DNA of 64,000 nucleotides from an uncultured Bryobacteraceae bacterium. GTDB lineage: Bacteria; Acidobacteriota; Terriglobia; Bryobacterales; Bryobacteraceae. Made by a program: the position numbers and the translations under genes. Location of the stretch: contig CALKXJ010000003.1 of the NCBI GenBank assembly GCA_938003835.1, positions 1 to 64,000 of the forward strand. Reading direction: 5' to 3'. A model generated the notes under the pieces. It was not told the origin of the DNA and ran no database searches. It worked only from the letters and a program-made list of their open reading frames with translations. This document shows positions 36,413 to 44,881 of the stretch, one piece after another (position 1 is the first letter of the stretch; every line of letters begins with the position of its first letter).

Positions 36413-37111
36413 TCAAACCTCCTCGGCGGAAGTCGTCGGGCTTACAGGCGCCGGACGCGGGCGGTAGGTGATGGACAGCGCCAGAATCTCCGCCAGCGGT
36501 CTCCAGGGTGATCGGACGACGTAACGGGCCAGGGGCTCGAGCACGCAGTCGGCCACGCGGGTGAAGGGAATCACGGCCAGGATGAAGTTGCCTGAGTAGA
36601 CGTGTAGGAGCATCAGGAAGCGATAGGACTCGGGTTGAAAGGCGAAGTTGGCAGCCAGGTAGCCCGAGGCCACCGGCACCAATAGCGTCAGCACCCAAAT
36701 GGGCCGGCGGCCTTCGACCACTCCGCGCGCCAGGTCGATCGAGCTCATCAGGAAAAGCGCAGCCCCGGCGGCCACCGTGGCCACCGCCAGCCAGTCGGAA
36801 ACCTCCTTCGGAAGGGCGAACCAGGCGAAGCCGACCGCGCGGCGCCAGGCGAAAACGTGAGCGGCGACAAACAGTGGCAAGGCGATCAGTCCGGTGTGGA
36901 AAACCGTGAGCAGCAGGGCGCGCGCCGCTGTCCAGAGCGCGCCAGGCCGCACCGTCGGGCCACGTCGCGCCGGCGGGGCCTCCGCTCCGGAATGGTTGTT
37001 GTTGCGCGTGCGGAGAAACGCAAGCACCACCAGGCGTAGCAGCCCAAGCAGCATCAGGGCGAATGCAAAACGGAAGAGTGGCCCGCGACCGAATTCCAGC
37101 CAATCGAACAC
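36413..37111 (-). CDS. Cytochrome b-type membrane subunit (NarI/HmcE/DsrM-like)
   Basis: A 232-residue protein with about five membrane helices and several His in helix positions (TVFHTGLIALPLFVAAHVFA, LMLLHVYSGNF) typical of the NarI/DsrM/HmcE family of dihaem b proteins. The GTG at 37111 (VFDWLEFGRGPLFRFAFAL) has a GGAAGGAG ribosome-binding site 11 bases upstream; the long open frame to 37345 would overlap the TauE gene. It sits 7 bases before the HybA-like gene and so belongs to the same three-subunit membrane redox complex. The substrate side is not known. Confidence 0.72.
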   Translation of the reverse strand: MFDWLEFGRGPLFRFAFALMLLGLLRLVVLAFLRTRNNNHSGAEAPPARRGPTVRPGALWTAARALLLTVFHTGLIALPLFVAAHVFAWRRAVGFAWFALPKEVSDWLAVATVAAGAALFLMSSIDLARGVVEGRRPIWVLTLLVPVASGYLAANFAFQPESYRFLMLLHVYSGNFILAVIPFTRVADCVLEPLARYVVRSPWRPLAEILALSITYRPRPAPVSPTTSAEEV

Positions 37112-37208
37112 CGTGTCCTCGTCTCCTTCCCCTCGCCGGGTTACGCAGCCCCTACCCCGCCGGTGGAATCTCTCTACAGACCAGTGTAGGATAATTGGAG
37201 CTGAAAAT

Positions 37209-38132
37209 CTATACCAAAAACTGTCGGATATAGCTCGCCGCGATCCCCAGCACCACCAGGCCGAGCCCCAGGCGGATCCAACGCTCCGGGAGATATTTCT
37301 GCATGCGGGCCCCGACGAAGGTCCCGGCCAGGCCGCCGATGCCAAACAGCATGCCGAGGAGCCAATCCGGACGCACCGGCACCGGCGCGGATTCGCGCCA
37401 GATGCCCAGCAGCTCGAAGAAGACCACCCCGGCGATGGAGGTTGCGAAGGTGCCGAACAGGGACGCGCCGGCTACGGTGTAGATGGGCAGGTGAAAGACG
37501 CTCACGACGAACGGCGCGATGATGGCGCCGCCGCCGATGCCGTAGATGCCCCCGGCGATGCCGACCGCCAACGAGAGCGCGAACAGCGCCAGCGGGCTGA
37601 AGGAGAACGTCTCGCCCCAGAACTCGTAGTCGACCCGGCGCAGCGAGACGCGCCGGGTCCGAACGACAGCCTCCTTGGGGAGGCGTCCGCTGAACTTGGC
37701 CTCGATGGCGCGTTTGGCGGCGCTCGAGCTCCGCCCGCCGGTGAAGAACTCCGCCAGCAGTCGCGAGCCGAGCCATGCCAGCACCAGGCCGACGAAAAAC
37801 TTCGCCGAACGCGCGTCGGAAAGGTAACGGACACGAACCAGGGCGCCCAGAACGATGCCGGGCAGCGTGCCCGCCAGCGTCGTCCAGGCGATCGGCCAGG
37901 CCATGCGGCCCTCGCGGATGTATTGCGAAACGCCGCCGGGGATCGCAATGACGTTATAGAGCAGGTTAGTGGCGCTGACGGCCGGGCTGGTGAAACCCAG
38001 CACGCTCATCTGAAAGGGCAGGATCAGAAAGGCGCCGGAGACTCCGGCCGGACTCACCAGCGTGGAGATCGCGAATGCCACCAGCGGGGGAACGATGGGC
38101 GAGACATCCACGCCGGAGGTAGGGAAGTGCAC
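37209..38132 (-). CDS. TauE/SafE family sulfite or sulfonate exporter
   Basis: About 307 residues with eight membrane helices in two related halves (FAISTLVSPAGVSGAFLILP, FALSLAVGIAGGIYGIGGGA), the GGxxGIGGG-type pattern of TauE/SafE (DUF81) transporters. The family moves sulfite, sulfoacetate or other small sulfur anions across the inner membrane. Its position 80-90 bases after the YeiH and small-membrane-protein genes argues for handling sulfur anions. A TTG at 38147 has its GGAGG directly attached, so GTG 38132 is preferred, but the start is uncertain. Confidence 0.8.
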   Translation of the reverse strand: MHFPTSGVDVSPIVPPLVAFAISTLVSPAGVSGAFLILPFQMSVLGFTSPAVSATNLLYNVIAIPGGVSQYIREGRMAWPIAWTTLAGTLPGIVLGALVRVRYLSDARSAKFFVGLVLAWLGSRLLAEFFTGGRSSSAAKRAIEAKFSGRLPKEAVVRTRRVSLRRVDYEFWGETFSFSPLALFALSLAVGIAGGIYGIGGGAIIAPFVVSVFHLPIYTVAGASLFGTFATSIAGVVFFELLGIWRESAPVPVRPDWLLGMLFGIGGLAGTFVGARMQKYLPERWIRLGLGLVVLGIAASYIRQFLV

Positions 38133-38229
38133 AGGTTCTTGTCTCAACCTCCGCAGTCGATCTTACCGCTTGCGGGCGCAGGCCGAAGCGGCGAAGCGGA
38201 GATGCGCGGGATCGGTCGGGCCCGTTCGT

Positions 38230-38382
38230 TTACAGGAACAGCTCGCTGAGCCAGACGAGTGCGCCCAGGGCCACCAGACCGATGGTGATGCTCCAGGCGA
38301 TGAGCTTTTTTTCGATCGCCAGCAGCGGCTCGTGCTCCATCTTGCGGAGTTCGTCGGCCAGCTTCGGCTCTTCGGACTTCAT
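38230..38382 (-). CDS. 50-residue single-helix membrane protein
   Basis: A short ORF of 51 codons with ATG 38382 and a CAAGGAG ribosome-binding site (38390-38397, minus strand) about 7 bases upstream. The N-terminal half is charged (MKSEEPKLADELRKMEHEPL) and the C-terminal half is one hydrophobic helix (LIAWSITIGLVALGALVWLS) ending ELFL. It lies 28 bases after yeiH and before the TauE gene on the same strand, so it may be a small accessory subunit or regulator of either transporter. No family is recognised. Confidence 0.7.
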   Translation of the reverse strand: MKSEEPKLADELRKMEHEPLLAIEKKLIAWSITIGLVALGALVWLSELFL

Positions 38383-38410
38383 CGGCACGACTCCTTGAAG
38401 AAAAAAATCC

Positions 38411-39847
38411 CTAAATCTGCGGCGGCTTCAGGCCCCGGAAAAAGACCCAGGAGATCGCCAGGCCGACCCAGATGATGAAGCCGAACAGGCACAGCACATA
38501 AACGGCGGCCAGGCGGCCGATGCCCTCTTCCCACAGCTTGCGGAAATTCGAGACCACGCCGATGGTGAAAAAGGTCATCACGAAGAAGGCGGAACGAAAG
38601 ATCGAGGCCTCGGCCATGGCGGCCTTGAGTTTCGCGATCGCTCCGGGGGCGGCCCAGGCGACGAGCAGCACGACAAAGAAGGTTCCCATGTAGCCGAGAA
38701 CGAATTTCGGGAAGCGCTCCCAGATCTGCCGCGAGCTGACTGCTCCGCCGCGCCCTTCGATCTTCGAGGACCAGATCCAGGCCAGCACAAAGGCCCAGAC
38801 GCCGATGAAGATGTCGATGAAGACCTTCACCGTGGCGCTGGTGCCCATGATCCAGCCCTCCTGGTAGCGGATGTTGTGCAGCGCTTCGGTCTTGGCCAGG
38901 ATGAGCGATTCGGTGATCGCGCCGCTGGCCACGGCGGCGCCGTCTGTCTTCACCGCCAGAGCCATCCACGCGCCGGCGACCATGGGCTCGTGATAGAGAA
39001 AATGCTGGGCGAGGAAGGGCAGGATGAGCAGCTCGACGACGGCGAAGATTACCACCAGCGAGGAAACCATGATCGGCACCACAGGCCGAGCCCGGATGGC
39101 CGAGCCGGTGGCGATCGCCGCCGAGACGCCGCAGATGGAGATGCCGGAAGCCAGCGGCGCCGCCCATTCGCGGCTGAAGCGGAACCACCGCCGCGCCACG
39201 TAGTAGACCACGGCCCAGAAGATCAAGTAGGCCACCAGAATGGCGCTCAGCCCCTGGAACATCACCGAAGTGGCCAGCGCCACCTGTTCTGCCGCGCTGA
39301 TGCCGAGAGCGCCGCCCAGGATCACGATGGCGGTCTTGACATAGAGCTCCGGCCGGATCGCCTCACGCCAGGCCGAGGCGGCGCCCGGGAAGAAGTTCCC
39401 CACCAGCAGGCCGACGATGAGCGCGATGATGAAGCCGGCCTCGGGCGTCAGATTGAGCGACCAGCCAATGCCGTATCTGCCGAGCTCGTTCGGCGTCGCC
39501 GCAATGCGAGCGTAGCTGCCGGCGATCCAGCACAGGTAGCTGATGAAGAATACCGCCGTGAAGCCCCTGACGAACGGCCGTAGCTCGGCGCCGAGCGCCC
39601 GCGCCCCGACCGCCATGACCGCGGTGAAAAACAGATAGGTGACAACGAGCGCGGCGAGGCCGGGCAGCCAGGCATAGGTTTTCGAGACCGTGGTCAGCGC
39701 GGCTCCGGGCTCCGTCCAGACGTTGGTCTTCACCGCCCAGCCGAGCAGGTCGGCGCCGGCCAGCAGCCCCAGCGAGAGCAGGAAGATGAACAGGCCCAAA
39801 TAAAAGGCAAGCCAGTCTTCATTCAAAGGCGCACGTCGCGGTTGCAT
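38411..39847 (-). CDS. YeiH-family putative sulfate exporter
   Basis: A 478-residue inner-membrane protein of the YeiH/DUF340-type PSE family, with about ten to twelve helices (ALVVTYLFFTAVMAVGARALG, AEQVALATSVMFQGLSAILV, SGISICGVSAAIATGSAIRA, KTDGAAVASGAITESLILA). The repeated Gly/Ser-rich helix breaks are family marks. It is annotated in many genomes as a putative sulfate exporter, but transport has rarely been shown. Its ATG 39847 is directly adjacent to the dsrP stop at 39848 (TGAATG), so it is translated as part of the dsr operon. It is longer than typical YeiH, with an extra N-terminal membrane segment. Confidence 0.8.
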   Translation of the reverse strand: MQPRRAPLNEDWLAFYLGLFIFLLSLGLLAGADLLGWAVKTNVWTEPGAALTTVSKTYAWLPGLAALVVTYLFFTAVMAVGARALGAELRPFVRGFTAVFFISYLCWIAGSYARIAATPNELGRYGIGWSLNLTPEAGFIIALIVGLLVGNFFPGAASAWREAIRPELYVKTAIVILGGALGISAAEQVALATSVMFQGLSAILVAYLIFWAVVYYVARRWFRFSREWAAPLASGISICGVSAAIATGSAIRARPVVPIMVSSLVVIFAVVELLILPFLAQHFLYHEPMVAGAWMALAVKTDGAAVASGAITESLILAKTEALHNIRYQEGWIMGTSATVKVFIDIFIGVWAFVLAWIWSSKIEGRGGAVSSRQIWERFPKFVLGYMGTFFVVLLVAWAAPGAIAKLKAAMAEASIFRSAFFVMTFFTIGVVSNFRKLWEEGIGRLAAVYVLCLFGFIIWVGLAISWVFFRGLKPPQI

Positions 39848-41011
39848 TCAGGCCCCCAGGTACTCTCTCACCGAGAGCGTGATTTTATAGAACACTGTGA
39901 TCATAAGAAAGCCCACCGCCCAGATGCCGAGCGCGATCGAGATCTCCGGCAGCGTCGGCGCGTACTCGGTGACGGCGCCGAGCGGCGAGGGGACGAAGCC
40001 GCCCACGATCAGGCCGATGCCCTTGTCGATCCACAGCGAGAGGAAAACGGTGACGCAGGCCACGGCCAGGATCTTCTCGTCATGCCGGAAGCGCGGCACC
40101 AGCAGCAGCACCAGCGAGGCGACGGCCAGCAGCACCGACGTCCACATCCAGGGCACCAGCGAGCCATGGCCCTCCAGGCCGACGAACAGATACTTGAAGT
40201 GCTCCTGGTGCTCCGGGATGCCGCTGTAGAAGACCGTGAACAGCTCCATGAGGACAAAGAAAACGTTCACCACCATCGCGTAGGTGACGATCAGCGCCAG
40301 CTTCTGAATGGGCTCGCGGCCCACATCGAACCACGTGAAGCGCCGGAGAATCATGCACAGCAGGATGAGCAGCGCCGGACCGGCCGAAAAAGCGGAGGCC
40401 AGAAAGCGCGGCGCCAGCAGGGCCGTCAGCCAGAAGGAGCGCCCCGGCAGGCCGTTGTAGAGGAACGCCGTCACCGTGTGAATGCTGATGGCCCAGGGGA
40501 TCGAGATCAGGATCACCGGCTTGATCCAGCCGGGCGGCGCGATGCCCTTGCGCTCGGCGGTCAGGGTCACCAGGGCGATCACGGCGTTCAGGACGAGGTA
40601 GCCGCTGAGCGAGACCATGTCCCAGAACATGATCGAGTTGGGCGTCGGATGCAGGATCACGTTGAGCACCCGCGCCGGCTGGCCCATGTCGACCAGGATG
40701 AACAGCATGCACATGGTCACCGCCGAGATGGCCAGGAATTCGCCCAAGATGGTGACCTTGCCGAAGACCTTGTAGTTGTGCAGGTAGTACGGCAAGACGA
40801 CCATCACGGCCGAGGCGGCCACGCCCACCAGGAAGGTGAACTGGGCGATGTAGAGGCCCCAGGTGACATCCCGGCTCAGGCCGGTGATGGCGAGCCCCTG
40901 GTCGAGCTGGCGCAGATAGCTGGCAAAACCCAGGGCGATGACGGCGGCCAGCACGCCCAGCCACGACCAGTACCGGCGGCCGCCGACGACGGCTTTTTCA
41001 AACATGAACAT
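39848..41011 (-). CDS. dsrP: DsrP, NrfD-family quinol-interacting subunit of DsrMKJOP
   Basis: A 387-residue NrfD/HybB-type membrane protein with ten helices, in the DsrMKJOP order. Marker stretches include TWGLYIAQFTFLVGVAASAV, MGQPARVLNVILHPTPNSIM, WDMVSLSGYLVLNAVIAL and SVLLAVASLVLLLVPRF. DsrP is thought to exchange electrons with the menaquinone pool and pass them through DsrO and DsrJ in the periplasm. It follows dsrO by 9 bases and is directly joined to yeiH downstream. Confidence 0.93.
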   Translation of the reverse strand: MFMFEKAVVGGRRYWSWLGVLAAVIALGFASYLRQLDQGLAITGLSRDVTWGLYIAQFTFLVGVAASAVMVVLPYYLHNYKVFGKVTILGEFLAISAVTMCMLFILVDMGQPARVLNVILHPTPNSIMFWDMVSLSGYLVLNAVIALVTLTAERKGIAPPGWIKPVILISIPWAISIHTVTAFLYNGLPGRSFWLTALLAPRFLASAFSAGPALLILLCMILRRFTWFDVGREPIQKLALIVTYAMVVNVFFVLMELFTVFYSGIPEHQEHFKYLFVGLEGHGSLVPWMWTSVLLAVASLVLLLVPRFRHDEKILAVACVTVFLSLWIDKGIGLIVGGFVPSPLGAVTEYAPTLPEISIALGIWAVGFLMITVFYKITLSVREYLGA

Positions 41012-41020
41012 GGCGGCACC

Positions 41021-41800
41021 TCAAATCAAATAAAAGACCTGCGGCGCGGTGCCGAGTTCCGGCTTGCGCCGCAGCGTGAAGTTCTCCCTCACCAGGCGGC
41101 GCACCTCCGAGCCGGGATCGGCCAGATCGCCGAAGATGAGCGCCTTTTCGGTGCAAGCCTCGACACAGGCGGGCAACTGGCCGCGGGCAAGCCGTTCATC
41201 GCAAAACGTGCATTTCTCCACCACGCCCTTGGTGCGGGTCGGATAGGCGCCGTTGATCTGAACCAGATGAGGGCGCGGATCGGACCAGTTGAAGCTGCGC
41301 GAGCCGTACGGGCAAGCGGCGACGCAGTAGCGGCAGCCGATGCAGCGGTGCCAGTCCATCATCACCACGCCGTCGCTGGCCCGCTTCCAGGTGGCCTTGG
41401 TGGGGCAAACGCGCACGCACGGCGGCGCGTCGCAGTGGTTGCAGAAGACGAGCACGGGCCTGCCGGCGAGCGCCTCGGGAAGATGCTCCGGATCGTGGGC
41501 GGGGAAGGCGTGTTCGAAGGGCTCTTTCCAGATCCACTTCACCTCGCGCCGCGCGTCGGCGATCTCGGGCACGTTATGAACGCGGTGGCACGCCTGGATG
41601 CACTTGTCGCAACCTTCGTCCTTGAGGCACTTCTTCGTATCGATAACCATGGCCCACCGGCGCCCTTTAAGCGCCGCCGGATCGGGCGTGGTGAGCTCAT
41701 CCTGGGCTTCGGCGATGAGGCCCGCGATCTTCGAGCCGGCCAGCGCCGCCGCCAGTCCGCAGCCGGTGATGCGCAAGAACGTCTTTCGATCAATCGACAT
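41021..41800 (-). CDS. dsrO: DsrO, periplasmic four-cluster ferredoxin subunit
   Basis: The 259-residue product has a Tat-like signal (IDRKTFLRITGCGLAAALAG) and a ferredoxin body with CLKDEGCDKCIQACHRVH, CNHCDAPPCVRVCPTKA, CIGCRYCVAACPYGSRSF and CTFCDERLARGQLPACVEAC. The first cluster has the DsrO-type CxxxxCxxC spacing. It pairs with DsrP and the cytochrome DsrJ on the periplasmic side of the DsrMKJOP complex. Its start overlaps the dsrJ stop by 11 bases. The length and order (M-K-J-O-P) match classical sulfate reducers. Confidence 0.93.
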   Translation of the reverse strand: MSIDRKTFLRITGCGLAAALAGSKIAGLIAEAQDELTTPDPAALKGRRWAMVIDTKKCLKDEGCDKCIQACHRVHNVPEIADARREVKWIWKEPFEHAFPAHDPEHLPEALAGRPVLVFCNHCDAPPCVRVCPTKATWKRASDGVVMMDWHRCIGCRYCVAACPYGSRSFNWSDPRPHLVQINGAYPTRTKGVVEKCTFCDERLARGQLPACVEACTEKALIFGDLADPGSEVRRLVRENFTLRRKPELGTAPQVFYLI

Positions 41801-42224
41801 GCTGACCTCCCGGAGCCCTGAGCGCCGCCCGCTCGCCGGCGCCGCCTTTGAGCAGGGCGGGGTCGACGTGGCAGTCCCAGCAGTAGGGCTTGACGCCCGC
41901 GTAGTTGTGGCACTTGTCGCAGAAGTCCGCCTTGCTGGTGTGACAATCCATGCAGGTGGAGGTAAGACTCATGTTGTAGGTCTTGTCGCCGATCTTGACC
42001 AGCCGCTTGTCGTTGCGCACGACCTCGTCGCGCCACCGCATGAGCACGTCCATGTGCGACGCCCGCATATAGTCGGTCGGGTAGATGCAGGTGTCGCCCT
42101 TGACGGCCTTCTGAAGCTCGGGGGCGGCCGAGGTCGTTCCCGCGGCCTGGTTGTACCAGATGGGAAAGGTGATCAGGCCCAGGAAGGCGACCAGGCCGAG
42201 CAGAATCCACGGACGGTCACGCAT
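41790..42224 (-). CDS. dsrJ: DsrJ, triheme cytochrome c
   Basis: A 144-residue membrane-anchored cytochrome with three CxxCH sites: CMDCH (C91-H95), CDKCH (C102-H106) and CWDCH (C115-H119). An N-terminal helix (PWILLGLVAFLGLITFPIWY) serves as anchor. Cys46 in the GDTCIYP motif corresponds to the cysteine known to act as an unusual axial haem ligand in DsrJ. The protein has been proposed to work in sulfur redox chemistry at the periplasmic face. ATG 42224 overlaps the dsrK stop by 8 bases. Confidence 0.93.
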   Translation of the reverse strand: MRDRPWILLGLVAFLGLITFPIWYNQAAGTTSAAPELQKAVKGDTCIYPTDYMRASHMDVLMRWRDEVVRNDKRLVKIGDKTYNMSLTSTCMDCHTSKADFCDKCHNYAGVKPYCWDCHVDPALLKGGAGERAALRAPGGQHVD

Positions 42225-43842
42225 GAGTCACCTCCGGAGGCTGGATCGAGGCGAGCGGCTGGCCGCGCAGGTCGGTGGTGCGCGGCTTCTCGCCCTCCAT
42301 CACCAGAGCGTTGCCGACCAGCTCGTGCACTCCCGCCACCTCCACGCCCGGCACCCAGTAGTCGAGCAGGGGCGGCAGCGTGGCCTTGTCGATAGCGCAG
42401 ATGCAGGTGAGCAGGTTGACGCCGAAGCGGTCGCGAACGTACTTCACCGCGTTGGCGCGCGGCAGCCCGCCGCGCAGGCGCATCTCGAGGTTCTCGTCGG
42501 TGCCGAGGCCGGAGCCGGAGCCGCAGCAGAAGGTCTGCTCGCGGATGGTGTTCTCCGGCATCTCGTAGAAGTGCCGCGCCACGTTTCTGAGGATGTAGCG
42601 CGGCTCCTCGAGCAGGCCCATGGCGCGCGCCGGGTTGCAGGAGTCGTGAAAGGTGACCTTCCAGTGATCGTTCCGCGAGGGATCGAGTTTCAGCTTGCCG
42701 TGACGAATCAGGTCGGCGGTGAACTCGCAGATGTGAATCATCTTGGTGGAAGCGGCGTGCTCGAAGCGCGTGCCGGTGACGGGCGAGACGGGCACCTCGA
42801 GGAAGTCGGCCGGGCCGTTCATCGTGTCCATGTACTGGTGAATGACGCGCCACATGTGGCCGCACTCGCCGCCGATCAGATACTTCACCTTGAGCCGCCG
42901 AGCCTCGCGGTACATCTTGTCGTTGAGGCGCTTGATCATCTCGTGTGAGGTGAACAGCCCGAAATTGCCGCCCTCGCTGGCGTAGGCGCTTACCGTGTAG
43001 TCGAGACCGACGTGGTGAAACAGCAGCAGGTAGCCGAGCAGGGTGTAGTAGTGCGGTGAGGCGAAATAATCGGCCGAGGGCATGATGAAGAGCACCTCGG
43101 CGCCCTTCTTCATGATGGGCACCTCGACACGCACGCCGGTCAGATCCTCGAGCTCGTCGACGGCGAATTCGATCGAATCTTTAAAGCCGTGGGGCTGCAC
43201 GCCCAGGTGGTTACCCGTCCGAAAGCAGTTGGCGACCGGCTCGATGGCCCAGTTGATGTTGCAGCCGACCAGATTGAGCAGCTCCCGGGCGAGCATGGTC
43301 ACTTCGGCAGTGTCGATGCCGTAAGGACAGAAGACCGAACAGCGCCGGCACTCGGTGCACTGGTAAAAGTAGTAGAACCACTCCTTCAGCACGTCGACCG
43401 TCAGATCGCGCGCGCCCGCAAGCTTCGGCGCCAGGCGCCCGGCGAGAGTGAAATAGCGGCGGTAGACGCTGCGCAGCAGCTCGGCGCGCAGCACCGGCAT
43501 GTTCTTGGGGTCGCCCGAGCCGATGTAGAAGTGGCATTTGTCGGCGCAGGCGCCGCAGCGCACGCAGATGTCCATGAACAATCGGAAGGAGCGGAACTTC
43601 TCCAGGCGCTCCCGCATGCCCTCGAGGATGATTTCGCGCCAGTTCTCCGGCAGCTTCCAGTCCTCGTCCATCGGCTGCCAGTCGCGCGGGTTCGGCATCT
43701 CGAGGTACTTGAGATTCTTGGGCGCCGCGGCGTAGCAGAACGTTCCCCGGCGGAATTGCACTGGGGTGTGCATCCAGTCGCGGACCGGCGGCCGGTAGTC
43801 GATCTGGACGAGCTCATCAGGTTTGGGAACCGTCTCCGACAT
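42217..43842 (-). CDS. dsrK: DsrK, HdrD-like catalytic subunit
   Basis: A 541-residue cytoplasmic protein related to heterodisulfide reductase HdrD. It has two N-terminal [4Fe-4S] motifs, CVRCGACADKCHF (C93-C103) and CTECRRCSVFCPYGID, and two CCG-type Cys-rich segments, of which VTFHDSCNPARAMGL and TFCCGSGSGLGTDEN form a non-cubane active site. DsrK is thought to reduce the DsrC trisulfide made by DsrAB, linking sulfite reduction to the quinone pool. It is 3 bases from dsrM and overlaps dsrJ. Confidence 0.94.
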   Translation of the reverse strand: MSETVPKPDELVQIDYRPPVRDWMHTPVQFRRGTFCYAAAPKNLKYLEMPNPRDWQPMDEDWKLPENWREIILEGMRERLEKFRSFRLFMDICVRCGACADKCHFYIGSGDPKNMPVLRAELLRSVYRRYFTLAGRLAPKLAGARDLTVDVLKEWFYYFYQCTECRRCSVFCPYGIDTAEVTMLARELLNLVGCNINWAIEPVANCFRTGNHLGVQPHGFKDSIEFAVDELEDLTGVRVEVPIMKKGAEVLFIMPSADYFASPHYYTLLGYLLLFHHVGLDYTVSAYASEGGNFGLFTSHEMIKRLNDKMYREARRLKVKYLIGGECGHMWRVIHQYMDTMNGPADFLEVPVSPVTGTRFEHAASTKMIHICEFTADLIRHGKLKLDPSRNDHWKVTFHDSCNPARAMGLLEEPRYILRNVARHFYEMPENTIREQTFCCGSGSGLGTDENLEMRLRGGLPRANAVKYVRDRFGVNLLTCICAIDKATLPPLLDYWVPGVEVAGVHELVGNALVMEGEKPRTTDLRGQPLASIQPPEVTHA

Positions 43843-43845
43843 GCG

Positions 43846-44844
43846 TCACTCCTTGTCCAGTGGCAAGCCGGCGGCGACAATCTTGTCGCGAAACTCCTCC
43901 TCCCACTCCTCGTAGGTGTGCACCTTAACCGGATAGTTCCATGGGTTGACGTGCCGCCGGGCGCGGTTGTTGTTGGCCAGGTTCCGTGTGGGACTGAGGA
44001 AGACGCCGGGCATGTGCACCAGCTTGCTGAAGGGGAAGTAGGCCAAAAGGACGCTGAGCAGGAATAGATGGACGAACACCAGGGGGCTCACGGCCGCGGG
44101 AACCACCGGACTCAGCGTGATGAGACCTACGGCGAGCTGCTTGACGGCTACGATGTCGACCTTGGTGAAGTACCGCATCAGCAGGCCGGAGCTCACCAGG
44201 CCGAGCAAGAGCATCAGGGCAAAATAGTCCGTAAAGAGCGAGACGTAGCGGATCTGGGGGTCCCACAGGCGCCGGGCCAACAGGTACAAAAGGGCCACCA
44301 GAATGATCACGCCGCTCCAATAGAGCACCGGTGCGCCGATCTGAAAGAAGCCGTCGAGGTTCTGCAATGCCAGCACAAAGGCCGGCACCGGCTCCATGAA
44401 GAATCGCAGGTGTCGGAGAAAGACGATCAGGAAGGACCAATGGAAGGCGAGCGCCGCCAGCCAGAGCCACTTCTCCTCGCTGTAGACCAGCTTCGGGCCG
44501 GCGTGCAGCTCCGCTTTGGTGTTGCGGAACAGCGAGCGGAACAACAACACCTCCAGCGCCATGCGCCCCAGCACGCCCCAGCCCGTGGCCGGATTGTCCA
44601 GCCGGGCGTGCTTGAGCCACGGCAGCGAGCGTTGCTGGCCGCAGGTGGTGGGGATCCGGAAAGGCACCGGCGAAGCGGCCCAGCGCAACACGCGCCAGGC
44701 AATCCCTCCCAGGAAGACGGCTACGGCCGCCAGCGGCACGACAGCGCCAAAGAAAAATCGCAGCGCTTCGATGCGGCCGGCCGCATAGCCGGCCGCCACG
44801 AGCAGCAGAACCGTGATCAGCGCAGGCAACACGTGCATAGCCAA
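43846..44844 (-). CDS. dsrM: DsrM, cytochrome b membrane subunit
   Basis: A 332-residue NarI-like dihaem cytochrome b with six membrane helices (VLPALITVLLLVAAGYAAGR, FGAVVPLAAVAVFLGGIAW, LAALAFHWSFLIVFLRHLRF, LVFVHLFLLSVLLAYFPFSK). The C-terminal segment (MPGVFLSPTRNLANNNRARR) is the conserved DsrM cytoplasmic end next to DsrK. It takes electrons from menaquinol to the DsrK Fe-S centre. It begins the MKJOP set, 37 bases after the RsbRD-like gene. Confidence 0.93.
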   Translation of the reverse strand: MAMHVLPALITVLLLVAAGYAAGRIEALRFFFGAVVPLAAVAVFLGGIAWRVLRWAASPVPFRIPTTCGQQRSLPWLKHARLDNPATGWGVLGRMALEVLLFRSLFRNTKAELHAGPKLVYSEEKWLWLAALAFHWSFLIVFLRHLRFFMEPVPAFVLALQNLDGFFQIGAPVLYWSGVIILVALLYLLARRLWDPQIRYVSLFTDYFALMLLLGLVSSGLLMRYFTKVDIVAVKQLAVGLITLSPVVPAAVSPLVFVHLFLLSVLLAYFPFSKLVHMPGVFLSPTRNLANNNRARRHVNPWNYPVKVHTYEEWEEEFRDKIVAAGLPLDKE

Positions 44845-44881
44845 CCTCTTCTTCGGTCCTCCGGCGGAGCGATGCGGCCCG

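Noticed and set aside
39842-41821. A 659-codon open frame on the plus strand opposite dsrP, dsrO and dsrJ
   Set aside because: It is a composition shadow of well-supported minus-strand genes; the peptide is rich in His, Arg and Gln without domains, and the opposite strand has clear family motifs.
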